Shown: positions 18,609 to 27,467, numbered from the stretch's first letter. The stretch is DNA of 64,000 nucleotides from Lewinellaceae bacterium (GCA_947476195.1 CANJPT010000004.1:1-64000), one strand, 5' to 3'. Translations and numbers: made by a program. Notes: a model not told the origin generated them from the sequence alone.

Positions 18609-18729
18609 GCGAGGCCTTCAGTACAGCAATTAAATTTTTCTGATAGCGTGTAACCTCTTTTCCAACAAGCCTGTCATAGTCAGCATTGGACACGGAAACC
18701 AATTTTCATTCACGAAAAAGAATTTTATA

Positions 18730-19083
18730 ATGCAAGAATTTACTATTCCAATCTTCATCAGCCTTGGCGCATTTCTGATGGTCGTTGCCCTTCGGTATCT
18801 TCAAAATAAAGAAAATATGGCTATGATCGAAAAAGGTATGAACCCCGATGAAAACAGGCGTAACCGCCGTCAGGCCAATCCCTCGCAAACTTTGAAAAAC
18901 GGTTTGCTCTTTGTGGGCGCCGGCTTGGGCCTGCTTCTCGCGATCATCATTACCAACACCTTGCATTTGGAAGGTGATAGCAACACGGGGATATTTTTTG
19001 CGCTGATCGCCATCTTTGGTGGCGCGGGTCTGTTAGGGGCCTACCTCTACGAGCGAAAAAACCCGCCTCCGCCAGTCGAATAA
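18730..19083 (+). CDS. Small DUF6249-like membrane protein
   Basis: 117 residues with three hydrophobic segments: IFISLGAFLMVVALRYL at the N-terminus, GLLFVGAGLGLLLAIIIT in the middle and GIFFALIAIFGGAGLLGAYLYE near the end. The loop after the first helix carries MAMIEKGMNPDE, a motif common in small Bacteroidota membrane proteins often found beside sigma factors, which are absent here. A Pro-rich tail ends the protein. A strong terminator follows at 19117. Confidence 0.75.
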   Translation: MQEFTIPIFISLGAFLMVVALRYLQNKENMAMIEKGMNPDENRRNRRQANPSQTLKNGLLFVGAGLGLLLAIIITNTLHLEGDSNTGIFFALIAIFGGAGLLGAYLYERKNPPPPVE

Positions 19084-19116
19084 TCTAAAAGATCCTTTAG
19101 TGCTAAGGTGTTGTTT

Positions 19117-19157
19117 CCCCCGATTTGTTGCAATTGCAGCAAATTGGGGGATTTTTT
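19117..19157 (+). terminator. Rho-independent terminator
   Basis: A 15 bp stem (CCCCCGATTTGTTGC paired with GCAGCAAATTGGGGG, two G-U pairs) with an AATT loop is followed by a T-rich run. It closes the 18730-19083 gene. Confidence 0.8.
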
Positions 19158-19205
19158 GTTTAAAATACCTCCTTAGCTGTATACCTTCGCCCACCTTTTT
19201 GGCAT

Positions 19206-19255
19206 GTTGGTGATTGGCATGTTGCTTCTTGGAAGCACCCAAACCAATCACCAAC
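19206..19255 (+). promoter_or_regulatory. Stem-loop in the leader of the GH3 gene
   Basis: A perfect 12 bp inverted repeat, GTTGGTGATTGG and CCAATCACCAAC, encloses 26 nt that contain a second small hairpin (GCTTC..GAAGC). It lies 36 bp before the GH3 start codon and is not followed by a T-run, so an mRNA leader structure or operator is more likely than a terminator. Its function is unknown. Confidence 0.45.
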
Positions 19256-19290
19256 AAACCAACCCCTAAAAAACCGCTACCCTTCCGCTC

Positions 19291-20829
19291 ATGTCCTATA
19301 TCATCGGCACTATCATCCAACAAAGCGCAAAGATCGGCGCGTTCGTAGGCCAGCCACGCCAGTCGCCCATTCAACTTCAAGAACAACAGTTACGGGATCT
19401 TCTTTGGGAAGCCCGTCATACAGCCATTGGCCTGGAATATGACTTTAAAGGCATTTGGCGGAACGAAGATGTGCAAAGGGCTTTCAAAAAGGCAGTCCCG
19501 GTCATGGATTATCAAATGCTTTATGATCGTTGGTGGTCAAGAGCACATCTGGACGACGAGCCGGATGTATGCTGGCCGGGTATCGTACCCTATTTTGCAC
19601 TATCGAGCGGAACCAGTCAGGCATCTACCAAATATCTTCCGCTTACCGAGGATCTTTTGCGTGGTATGAAGCGCGGTTCGCGGCGGCTTTTTTATGACAT
19701 GACCAAATACTACGGTCTTGCACCGGAGCATTATACCAAGCAAATGCTTATGGTAGGCTCCTGCACTCAGCAAAAACGGGTGGGTTACCACTGGGAGGGC
19801 GATCTTTCGGGTATTATGGGAATGAACCGCCCCCGGATCATTGAGCGTTCTTACCGCCCTGGGCGCCATATCACTGACTTGCCTGAATGGGGTGAGCGTA
19901 TTGAACGTATTGCCGAAGAAGCCCCGCAGTGGGATATTGGTTTTTCCGTCAGCAACCCGATGTGGCTACAACTGATCCTGGAAAGGATCATTGAAAAACA
20001 CAAACTGGCACATATCAACGAAATATGGCCCTCCTTCAACGTACTCATTCATGGTGGTGTGCCTATTGAGCCATACAAACCCACGCTTGAGCCTTTGTTT
20101 GGGAAGCCCATTCTGTACATGGATAGTTATGGGGCTTCAGAAGGATTCCTTGCTTATCAGGAGCGCCCCGATCACCGACCCATGAAAATGCTCAACGATT
20201 GTGGTGCTTACTGTGAATATGTGCCGTTTGATGATGAGAACTTTGATGAAAATGGTGAGTTGCGTACGAATCAACCCCGAAGCCTCGACCTCTCGGAAGT
20301 TGAAACAGGGAAACATTATGCCATCATACTCAGCACTGTTGCAGGTGCATGGCGTTATCTTTTGGGTGATACCGTTCAATTCACGGACACCGAAAAAGCT
20401 GAAATTCGGATCACTGGACGTACCAAGCAGTTTCTCTCTGCTTGTGGAGAACATATTTCCATTGATAACCTTTGTGATGCAGTGCGGGCCGTTGATGAAC
20501 GCCTTCATGCAGGCATAGGAGAATTTGCCGTCACGAGCCTTCGGGAGGGAACATTCTGGACACACCAGTGGTATCTCTCTGCCGAAAATCATTCGCTTAC
20601 CAGTGAAACCCTGGTCAAGGCTTTGGATGAAGAATTGTGTAGACTCAACGAAGATTATGCGGTAGAACGCAAATACGCACTTCGCAATGTGCGCGCCCAG
20701 ATAATCCCTAATCAGGTATTCATCGATTGGCTAAGCCAGCGTGGCAAATTAAATGGTCAGGCCAAAATACCGCGGGTGCTAAAAGGTGCTCAATTGGCTG
20801 ATTTTGAAACGTTTATAGGAAAGAAGTAA
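19291..20829 (+). CDS. GH3 family protein (adenylate-forming, auxin-responsive GH3-like)
   Basis: 512 residues. The ATP/AMP-binding motif of GH3 enzymes is visible as FALSSGTSQASTKYLPLT near residue 108, followed by YMDSYGASEGFLAYQ and YRYLLGDTVQF-type segments (WRYLLGDTVQFTD). The C-terminal part contains RTKQFLSACGEHISIDNL, matching the GH3 C-lobe. Plant GH3 enzymes conjugate amino acids to auxin or jasmonate via an acyl-adenylate; the bacterial substrates are not established. A hypothetical gene follows after 4 bp and is probably co-transcribed. Confidence 0.9.
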   Translation: MSYIIGTIIQQSAKIGAFVGQPRQSPIQLQEQQLRDLLWEARHTAIGLEYDFKGIWRNEDVQRAFKKAVPVMDYQMLYDRWWSRAHLDDEPDVCWPGIVPYFALSSGTSQASTKYLPLTEDLLRGMKRGSRRLFYDMTKYYGLAPEHYTKQMLMVGSCTQQKRVGYHWEGDLSGIMGMNRPRIIERSYRPGRHITDLPEWGERIERIAEEAPQWDIGFSVSNPMWLQLILERIIEKHKLAHINEIWPSFNVLIHGGVPIEPYKPTLEPLFGKPILYMDSYGASEGFLAYQERPDHRPMKMLNDCGAYCEYVPFDDENFDENGELRTNQPRSLDLSEVETGKHYAIILSTVAGAWRYLLGDTVQFTDTEKAEIRITGRTKQFLSACGEHISIDNLCDAVRAVDERLHAGIGEFAVTSLREGTFWTHQWYLSAENHSLTSETLVKALDEELCRLNEDYAVERKYALRNVRAQIIPNQVFIDWLSQRGKLNGQAKIPRVLKGAQLADFETFIGKK

Positions 20830-20833
20830 GACT

Positions 20834-21325
20834 ATGAAAAAATTATTTTTCCATGATTTTCTCGCCAAATTTCCACCGGTACCTATGCCGGTAACCCTAG
20901 GCGAAGACACACACCATACCTTCGGCACAGAAAACGACCCACTCTCTGATGAGCTGATCGCTCAGTTCATCCACCCAACCGAATCTGTGGCTGCCGACGA
21001 TGAATTTACCGAATATGTACCTTGCTTTTCTATTGATAATACCGACCAGTTCATCGGGTTAGTGTGGTGGAAAGCGGAACTTTTGAACTACGAATATGTG
21101 CTGGCGACCTTCAATGATAAAGGTGAACTCATTGGCCGCAGTGTGATCGCAGGCACCACCCTAAAAGACGGTGTAGTGACCCGCTCGGTGGCCGTCATAA
21201 ATGAAGAATGGGAGATTACCGTCGGCGAAGGCACTTCTCCGGATGGGAATCAAATTTTTGACCCGACTACTTCCAGGACACGGCACCTGGAAATTCTGAT
21301 CAATGGGCAGATCGTAGAAGGATAG
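20834..21325 (+). CDS. Hypothetical protein downstream of GH3
   Basis: 163 residues, not recognised. It has no signal peptide or membrane segment. The sequence is acidic and beta-rich (FIGLVWWKAELLNYEYVLAT, GRSVIAGTTLKDGVVTRSVAVI). It begins 4 bp after the GH3 stop codon, which argues for co-translation and a linked role. A long inverted repeat at 21346-21441 closes the unit. Confidence 0.7.
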   Translation: MKKLFFHDFLAKFPPVPMPVTLGEDTHHTFGTENDPLSDELIAQFIHPTESVAADDEFTEYVPCFSIDNTDQFIGLVWWKAELLNYEYVLATFNDKGELIGRSVIAGTTLKDGVVTRSVAVINEEWEITVGEGTSPDGNQIFDPTTSRTRHLEILINGQIVEG

Positions 21326-21345
21326 GAAATCTCTTAGACGAATGG

Positions 21346-21441
21346 CCAAGGTCCAAGTAGGTGCTGTGTCTGAGGTTTGTTGTACTTTATTACCACAATT
21401 TCAACGTGCGTGCGTAAGCGCAGCCCCTACTTGGACCTTGG
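21346..21441. repeat. 16 bp inverted repeat between convergent genes
   Basis: CCAAGGTCCAAGTAGG at 21346-21361 and its exact complement CCTACTTGGACCTTGG at 21426-21441 are separated by 64 nt. The repeat sits between the convergent ends of the 20834-21325 gene and the TonB-receptor gene, consistent with a bidirectional terminator or a dispersed repeat. No other copy was seen in the window. Confidence 0.65.
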
Positions 21442-21450
21442 ACATTTATA

Positions 21451-23670
21451 TTACCATGTGGTGCGCAACGTCAGCCACAAATTCCGTCCCGGGGCATTGA
21501 TGCCCGAAGCAAAGTTGCGGTATTGCATATCCAGCATATTGTCAACCCCCGCTTGCAAGGTCAGGTATTTACCCAACCGATAGCTTGCGCGCATGTTAAA
21601 CGTCACCCAGGCAGGCATACCGTTGGCAGGCGCATATTGCAAATTATCTTCGCCTTCAAGGTTGTAATCTTCCAGATATTTTTTCCCATTGAAAAGAATG
21701 GTGCTTTCAAATGAAACCTGATTAGTGTGCCAGCGTGCACCCACCCGACCATACGTCGGCGGAATGTGGTCAAGCGGCGAGGTTTTGCTGGTGCCATTCT
21801 CCTCCAGTATTTTGCCTTGGGTAAAACCAATTGAAGCAAATACAGCCATTGTCTCTGTAGCGTCTGCTTCCAGCGTAGACGTGAATCCATGAAGTTGGGC
21901 ATTGCGTTTATTCTGACTGGCCAGCACCCGACTCATTACCCCGTCGTATTCGATGGAATCCTGTCCGTTAAACTGAAAAACATCGGTCACAATGGCATCG
22001 CGGAAAAGGGTACCCCAAAGCACGTTTTCCCAACGCAGGCGATCGGTTACCTTATAGGTAAGGTTGAGGTCAAGATTGTAGGTCTTTTCTGGTTTAATAT
22101 CCGGGTTGGGAACTACCACACTACCTTTTTGAGAATCAAAAACTTTGGTCAGATCGTCCACATTCGGCATTCGAAAACCCGAGGAGGCGTTGATGGCAAA
22201 GCGCCAGCTCTCAGATCCATTCCATGCTGCACCGAGGCTCCCCGACACAACAGGGCTGTTTTGTGCTACTTTTTCAAAGGGGAAGGGATAAAATTCCCGG
22301 CTTACAAATTTTGAGCTCAGGCTCGAATACCCACCGCGAAGGCCTTCGTTCATGACCCAATCCCCACATTCCCAACTGTGTGTGACATATAGCGCAGCAT
22401 TGCTCATCTGGCTGCCGCCATCCGGGTAGCGGGAACTTTGCGTTGTCACCTCCGATGTATTGACATTGAAACGGCTGGCTTCAGAGGTTACGTCATTGTA
22501 TTGTCCATCGAACCCGAGGTGTAGTATATTGCTTTTCCCCCAGGTTTTAGCACCATCTACGGTAAGGCCAAAAACTTTTACCGTTTCTGTACGGTCCGTG
22601 CGGCGGGTAGCACCAAAACTGCGACTGTGTCGGCTCTCTTCAATATCCTGGACGCTGGCCGTTGCCTGCAGCCCTTGATTGAAAAAGCCTGCTTCGCTCA
22701 GGCTCAAGGTATAGGCAGCCATCAGGCGTTTTTGTGGACCATAATACCATTCAGCAGAGGCTAGTCCCGTGCCTGATCCATTAGGATCCGTGAGGCGGTC
22801 GTACCGTGGGATGTTGGAAGAATTGCTGTATTGTAGGTTCAGGGTATGCCGCAGGTTGCTATTTTGCTGAATGACTATTTTTTCCAATAAATCATATTGT
22901 GTGAATCCTGTAAATTTCTGGAGGTATGGATCGGAATTGTGGACAAGCGAATCTTTACCGTTGAAGCGTTCGACATAGGTAAGGCGTTTGCCAAAAGAGC
23001 CTTCAAAGTTCGGTTGTTTACCCATGCGTAAATCACCGAAATCGCTGTAGGTGAAGGAGGTCAATGCAGCGATCTTTTTCCCACCCAGGCTAAAATCTAC
23101 ATGGCCGGTTTTTTCTTTATTCACTGAACCATAGCGTGCAAAAGCACTGCCGGTAGTCTTGAATCCACTTTCTGCAAGCACGGGATCTTTGGTAAATAAA
23201 CAGATTGCACCCCCCAAGGCATCGGTTCCATATACCGTTGAGGCCGGTCCAAAAAGTACCTCAGCCCGATCCAGTGCGGCATTGTCCGTCGTGATCACAT
23301 TCTGAAGGTGGCCTGCGCGATAAATGGCATTGTTCATGCGTACGCCATCCACTACAAGCAAGATACGGCTAGCTTCAAAGCCCCGCAATACGGGACTACC
23401 GCCTCCTTGCTGACTTTTTTGCACAAATACTGCCCCGGAATTTTGCAACAAGTCAGCGGTAGACTGGGCATTGAGTCGTTCTATTTCTGAACGGCGTATT
23501 ATGTGGATATCCTGTGCTACAGAAGCTCGGATTTGACTTGTCCGATTGGCAGAAATGACCGTTTCGTTGAGGAGCACTGCTTTTTGGGTGCTATCCAGTG
23601 TTGTGGTTTGTGCAGCCAAAGCGCCAACAAAAAGGAAAAGTATGATTGAAAAGACGTTTATCTTTTTCAT
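21451..23670 (-). CDS. TonB-dependent outer-membrane receptor
   Basis: 739 residues from the ATG at 23670, which gives a clean signal peptide (INVFSIILFLFVGALAAQ). The plug domain follows: VLLNETVISANRT, RLNAQSTADLLQNSGAVFVQ, GGGSPVLRGFEASRILLVVDG and AEVLFGPASTVYGTDALGGAI. The remainder is the 22-strand barrel, ending in an aromatic C-terminus (LWLTLRTTW). The plug most resembles haem or siderophore receptors and lacks the carboxypeptidase-like domain of SusC proteins, so iron or haem uptake is the likeliest role; this is inference. A hypothetical protein is encoded upstream on the same strand, with a palindromic repeat between them. Confidence 0.93.
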   Translation of the reverse strand: MKKINVFSIILFLFVGALAAQTTTLDSTQKAVLLNETVISANRTSQIRASVAQDIHIIRRSEIERLNAQSTADLLQNSGAVFVQKSQQGGGSPVLRGFEASRILLVVDGVRMNNAIYRAGHLQNVITTDNAALDRAEVLFGPASTVYGTDALGGAICLFTKDPVLAESGFKTTGSAFARYGSVNKEKTGHVDFSLGGKKIAALTSFTYSDFGDLRMGKQPNFEGSFGKRLTYVERFNGKDSLVHNSDPYLQKFTGFTQYDLLEKIVIQQNSNLRHTLNLQYSNSSNIPRYDRLTDPNGSGTGLASAEWYYGPQKRLMAAYTLSLSEAGFFNQGLQATASVQDIEESRHSRSFGATRRTDRTETVKVFGLTVDGAKTWGKSNILHLGFDGQYNDVTSEASRFNVNTSEVTTQSSRYPDGGSQMSNAALYVTHSWECGDWVMNEGLRGGYSSLSSKFVSREFYPFPFEKVAQNSPVVSGSLGAAWNGSESWRFAINASSGFRMPNVDDLTKVFDSQKGSVVVPNPDIKPEKTYNLDLNLTYKVTDRLRWENVLWGTLFRDAIVTDVFQFNGQDSIEYDGVMSRVLASQNKRNAQLHGFTSTLEADATETMAVFASIGFTQGKILEENGTSKTSPLDHIPPTYGRVGARWHTNQVSFESTILFNGKKYLEDYNLEGEDNLQYAPANGMPAWVTFNMRASYRLGKYLTLQAGVDNMLDMQYRNFASGINAPGRNLWLTLRTTW

Positions 23671-23780
23671 GAAATTGTATTTAACCCACGCGGCTATGGC
23701 CTGCGTAGGAGGGTGATTGTAGGACTTGGAAGTCCCGCAAAATTGATCTTGAAATGTATGGGCGCAGTGCGCCAGGGAAA

Positions 23781-24003
23781 CAGGAGTCGTCCCGAATTTT
23801 GAAATTGACCTCGGAGAGGTCCAACATTGGTAGATGTTATGATAAAGCACAAGGACCTCGGAGAGGTCTAACATAAATATTTTCGTGGATTAGATTTACA
23901 AAGGTTAGACCTCTCCGAGGTCCATCCAAAATCTAAATTCCATTTTCTACCAATATTAAGCCTTTCCGAGGCCAAGGACTCCCAAAATTCGGGATGACTC
24001 CTG
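23781..24003. repeat. Long palindromic repeat element, copy 1 (CTCGGAGAGG family)
   Basis: The 223 bp element is an imperfect palindrome: it begins CAGGAGTCGTCCCGAATTTT and ends with the complement AAAATTCGGGATGACTCCTG. Internal arms carry ACCTCGGAGAGGTC repeats and ATTGGTAGA. It ends 5 bp after the stop codon of the 24009-24584 gene (minus strand). A second copy is at 59971-60196 with the same order of sub-repeats. The 338 bp gap 23671-24008 holds nothing else that I can recognise. Confidence 0.85.
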
Positions 24004-24008
24004 GTTGC

Positions 24009-24584
24009 TCACAACTCCGGAGGCGGCGCAAAAGTCCCAGGCGCAAACTGCGCAGCAAAATGGAATGAAGTAAAAACCTGCATTTGAAGCGGATTATCTA
24101 TGCTGGCAGAAACAACCGGTCTTTCGGGCACAATAAACGCCGAACCAAGCCATTTGGCTAACCAAAGTGCCACTGGCGCATTAGACGAATTGCTTTCTTT
24201 TTGCACAGATTTAAATACCTGACCAAGGGCCTTGAACAGCGTCTGTTCGGGATGATCAAGATATAAGGTCACCACGATCGAATCGCCGGTTTCTGCCAGG
24301 ATCCGGTAATCAAAAAGTTGTCCGTTTTGGACAATTTCTTTTTTTCCGGCAACCTTTAATGATTCAAAAAAGCCTTTGTGAAATGTTTGCTGACTGAGCA
24401 GATTATCTGTGCCGGCAATGTTTCCATGGGAGTCTTTCACTTTCAAAAGAACCCCTTGCGCCTCAAAATGTGCCGCTACTTGCAGCCCTTTCCACGCCAA
24501 AAGCCAGCCCACTGATTGGAAGGCAAGCGTAGCTGAAAGGAGCAGCGCTGTAAAACGGAGCCGTTTTTGATAGGAGCAAACCAT
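24009..24584 (-). CDS. Hypothetical exported protein next to TonB receptor
   Basis: 191 residues, not recognised. An N-terminal hydrophobic segment (FTALLLSATLAFQSVGWLLAW) serves as signal anchor or signal peptide. The body holds LLSQQTFHKGFFESL, GDSIVVTLYLDHPEQ and a Pro-rich end. It is encoded upstream of the TonB-dependent receptor on the same strand, separated by a palindromic element. Such small proteins often accompany metal or haem receptors, but no metal-binding motif is visible beyond scattered His residues. The role is unknown. Confidence 0.65.
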   Translation of the reverse strand: MVCSYQKRLRFTALLLSATLAFQSVGWLLAWKGLQVAAHFEAQGVLLKVKDSHGNIAGTDNLLSQQTFHKGFFESLKVAGKKEIVQNGQLFDYRILAETGDSIVVTLYLDHPEQTLFKALGQVFKSVQKESNSSNAPVALWLAKWLGSAFIVPERPVVSASIDNPLQMQVFTSFHFAAQFAPGTFAPPPEL

Positions 24585-24627
24585 TGGCGGGCGAAAGGTA
24601 CGGCGGCAGCTCGCATATTTTTCAGCC

Positions 24628-25677
24628 TTATTCCCCGTATTGCTGCTCGTAATACAGCTTGTACTCGCCAGAACTGACCCGCAGCAGCCATTCTTCGTTT
24701 TTCAGATACCATTGTACGGTTTCGCGGAAGCCTTCTTCTGCACGAATTGAAGGATTCCAGCCCAATTCGTTTTTTAATTTGGAAGCATCAATGGCGTAGC
24801 GCCGATCATGTCCGGGGCGGTCTTTTACGAATGTGATCAAACGCCGAGAGGAACCAGGCTCCCGACCTAAGTATTCGTCCATGATGTTGCAAAGCACTTC
24901 CACCAGGTCAATATTCTTCCATTCATTGTTGCCGCCTATGTTGTAGGTCTCACCTACCCTGCCTTCGTGAAAGATGGTGTCAATGGCTGAGGCATGGTCT
25001 TTTACCCAAAGCCAGTCGCGGGTGTATTTCCCATCGCCGTATACTGGGAGCGGCTTTTCTTCTTTTATGTTCTTGATGATCAGAGGAATGAGTTTTTCCG
25101 GAAAATGATTGGGGCCGTAGTTATTGCTGCAATTGGAGAGTACTACCGGCAGCCCGTAGGTATGAAAATAGGCCCTTACAAAGTGATCACTCGCTGCCTT
25201 CGAGGCTGAGTAGGGCGAGCGCGGATCGTAGCGGGTCTCTTCGGTAAAAAAGCCTTCTTCCCCAAGCGAACCATACACCTCATCTGTACTGACATGGTAA
25301 AAACGCTTGCCTTCCAGGTCGCCGGCCCAAAGATTTCGGACGGTATTGAGCAGGTTTACCGTGCCAATCACATTGGTTTCAACAAAAGCCATTGGATTAG
25401 CAATGGAGCGGTCCACATGGCTTTCCGCAGCGAGGTGGATGACGCCGTCCGGGCAGTGTTTTTCAAAAATATTTTTGAGTTCTGCCGCATTCGTAATGTC
25501 TCCTTTTTCAAAGACATAATTGGGTGAAAGCTCCACATCACGCAGGTTTTCGAGGTTGCCGGCATACGTGAGCGCATCCAGATTTACGATCTTGTAATCA
25601 GGATATTTCTGGACAAAATGGCGAACGAGGTGAGAGCCGATAAAACCGGCGCCACCGGTGATTAGAATGGTTTGCAT
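24628..25677 (-). CDS. rfbB: dTDP-glucose 4,6-dehydratase
   Basis: 349 residues. It converts dTDP-glucose to dTDP-4-keto-6-deoxyglucose, the second step of dTDP-rhamnose synthesis. The NAD-binding motif GGAGFIGSHLV is at residues 7-17. The active-site region YHVSTDEVYGSLG and the YSASKAASDH motif (Tyr and Lys of the SDR triad) are present, as are YGPNHFPEKLIP and RDWLWVKDHA. The other rml genes are not adjacent. It is 43 bp upstream of the 24009-24584 gene on the same strand. Confidence 0.96.
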   Translation of the reverse strand: MQTILITGGAGFIGSHLVRHFVQKYPDYKIVNLDALTYAGNLENLRDVELSPNYVFEKGDITNAAELKNIFEKHCPDGVIHLAAESHVDRSIANPMAFVETNVIGTVNLLNTVRNLWAGDLEGKRFYHVSTDEVYGSLGEEGFFTEETRYDPRSPYSASKAASDHFVRAYFHTYGLPVVLSNCSNNYGPNHFPEKLIPLIIKNIKEEKPLPVYGDGKYTRDWLWVKDHASAIDTIFHEGRVGETYNIGGNNEWKNIDLVEVLCNIMDEYLGREPGSSRRLITFVKDRPGHDRRYAIDASKLKNELGWNPSIRAEEGFRETVQWYLKNEEWLLRVSSGEYKLYYEQQYGE

Positions 25678-25721
25678 ATTTTAGGTCCAGATTTTGAATT
25701 TTATGTTGGTTGCTCTACTTG

Positions 25722-25800
25722 CTTTTTTTGACAGAATTAACAGGGTTTTTTCTTCGAAAAAGTGTTTAAATCCTGTTAATCTTGTCTATCCTGTCAGAAA
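25722..25800. repeat. Inverted repeat of the ACAGGAT family
   Basis: The left arm (TTTTTTTGACAGAATTAACAGG) and the right arm (AATCCTGTTAAT..ATCCTGTCAGAAA) are imperfect complements around a short A/T loop. They resemble the inner arms of the island at 6966-7123. It lies between two minus-strand genes (amidohydrolase and rfbB). Confidence 0.65.
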
Positions 25801-25819
25801 TAAATCTTGTTGGGATGTC

Positions 25820-27097
25820 TCACTGCCGATAAACTTTTCCATCCTTCATCACAAAAACAACCCTGACCATGGCACGGATGTCTTCCATAGGGTTGCCTTC
25901 CACGGCAACGATGTCGGCAAGTTTACCCACTTCGAGTGTGCCAATGCGATTGGCTATGCGCAAAAGTTTGGCCGCATCCAGGGTAGCTGCACGCAAGATG
26001 TCAGCATTTTTCATGCCTATCTCTGCCATCAGCCCAAACTCCAGGTTGTTCGTGCCGTGTGGCGACACACCAGAATCTGTACCTAAAACGATTTTTACGC
26101 CTTTTTTGTAAGCTTTAGCGGCGGTTAATTTGATTTGTGGGCAGACTTCCAAGGCTTTTTTGCGCACCACTTCCGGGAAAAATCCTTTGGCAAAGCTGGC
26201 ACTATCACTTACGGCCTGTGCAGCAGTAAGGGTCGGCACGAAGTAGGTGCCGTGTTTGATCATAGCATCCATCGTGGCTTCACTCATAAAGGTTCCGTGT
26301 TCTATGCTTACCACTCCAGCTTCCACGGCACGTCGAATGCCTTCGTCGCCGTGTGCATGCGCCGTCACATCGATGCCCATATCCCGGGCGGTCTGGACAA
26401 TGGTATTTAGTTCATCCTGGGCATAATGGGGCAAAGTTCCGTCGCGGGCAAGCGAGGTCACTCCGCCGGTGGCACAAACTTTAATGCAATCAGCACCGCG
26501 TTTGATCTGTTCACGCACCGCAGCACGGCATTCATCCGGACCGTCTGCAATACCCATTTCGGGTCCTGGAGGGTCAAAAAGATCCCATTTCGCTCCCGTG
26601 GTTGCATCTGCGTGTCCGCCGGTGATGCTGAGTGCGCGGCCAGCCGTTAGGATCCGGGGCCCAATGGCCCAGCCCGAATTGATTGCATTTCGCAACGCAA
26701 TGTTCACCCCGGTACCGCCGAGGTCTCGTACCGTGGTGAAGCCGATGTCTAGGGTTCGCCGGGCATACACGGCGGCCCGGTAAGCGATATCAGCGGGATT
26801 TAGGGTAAATCGTTCGTTGTATGAACTGCGATTTAGCTCCCACTCCATGTGTACATGACAGTCGATCAGGCCAGGAAGCACCGTTTTATTTTTCAGATCA
26901 ACCACTTCTGCGCCTGTTGGAGCCCGCGAAAAACCGGGTTCAATGCGGGCGATCTTATTGCCTTCAACTACAATAGTAGCATTCAGGATCGCTTCGCCGC
27001 TGATAGGGAGGATTCGGCCACAATAGAGGTAGGTGGTTTGAGCTGAGAGGGTTTTTGCAATAAAAAAGAAAAGAATGGAAAGTTTTAGTTGGTGCAT
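25820..27097 (-). CDS. Secreted metal-dependent amidohydrolase
   Basis: 425 residues with a signal peptide (LSILFFFIAKTLSAQ). The amidohydrolase metal ligands are present: HVH in LPGLIDCHVHMEW, Lys in CIKVCATGG, His in TAHAHGDEGI, His in SIEHGTFM and Asp in KIVLGTDSGVSPHG. The C-terminal strand LEVGKLADIVAVEGNP is typical of the imidazolonepropionase-like / Xaa-Pro dipeptidase subgroup. It probably hydrolyses peptides or cyclic amides in the periplasm. Monocistronic. Confidence 0.92.
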   Translation of the reverse strand: MHQLKLSILFFFIAKTLSAQTTYLYCGRILPISGEAILNATIVVEGNKIARIEPGFSRAPTGAEVVDLKNKTVLPGLIDCHVHMEWELNRSSYNERFTLNPADIAYRAAVYARRTLDIGFTTVRDLGGTGVNIALRNAINSGWAIGPRILTAGRALSITGGHADATTGAKWDLFDPPGPEMGIADGPDECRAAVREQIKRGADCIKVCATGGVTSLARDGTLPHYAQDELNTIVQTARDMGIDVTAHAHGDEGIRRAVEAGVVSIEHGTFMSEATMDAMIKHGTYFVPTLTAAQAVSDSASFAKGFFPEVVRKKALEVCPQIKLTAAKAYKKGVKIVLGTDSGVSPHGTNNLEFGLMAEIGMKNADILRAATLDAAKLLRIANRIGTLEVGKLADIVAVEGNPMEDIRAMVRVVFVMKDGKVYRQ

Positions 27098-27199
27098 TAC
27101 AGGCTTAAATATTGATCAGTATAGGGGAAAAGTCCGGCCTTAATCAAATCAAGGCGTTCTAAAATGCGGCTCGACGTATTGTATCGGGAATGTTCCGAC

Positions 27200-27454
27200 T
27201 CATGATTGATACTGAGATAGCCTCAGTCGAGCGCGAGATTTGGCTAAGCGAACGATGTGCTCCAGGATAAAATAGTGCTCCAACTCATCGGCTTCTTTTT
27301 CAGAAATGCTGTCCGTTGCTTTTTTCTCAAGAAAAAATTCGACACGACTTTGGATATCCTGCGGTGCGTGAAAAGCCAAGACCTTTTTGTGGTCCATACC
27401 CGCCATCAATTCTGCCAAACTATCGTAAATATTTGGATAGGCGATCATTAGCAT
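27200..27454 (-). CDS. Small conserved hypothetical protein
   Basis: 84 residues from the ATG at 27454 (another ATG two codons later is possible). A TTG further upstream lies within the -7 promoter element and is excluded. The sequence is almost all helical (NIYDSLAELMAGMD, KVLAFHAPQDIQSRVEFFLE, EKEADELEHYFILEHIVRLAKSRARLRL). I recall this pattern from small proteins often encoded next to an HNH nuclease, but none is adjacent here. Function unknown. Confidence 0.7.
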   Translation of the reverse strand: MLMIAYPNIYDSLAELMAGMDHKKVLAFHAPQDIQSRVEFFLEKKATDSISEKEADELEHYFILEHIVRLAKSRARLRLSQYQS

Positions 27455-27467
27455 CGTTTTAGTCGAA

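Noticed and set aside
23781-24003. CRISPR array or tandem repeat array
   Set aside because: The repeats are inverted and irregularly spaced, form one palindrome and have no unique spacers or cas genes nearby.
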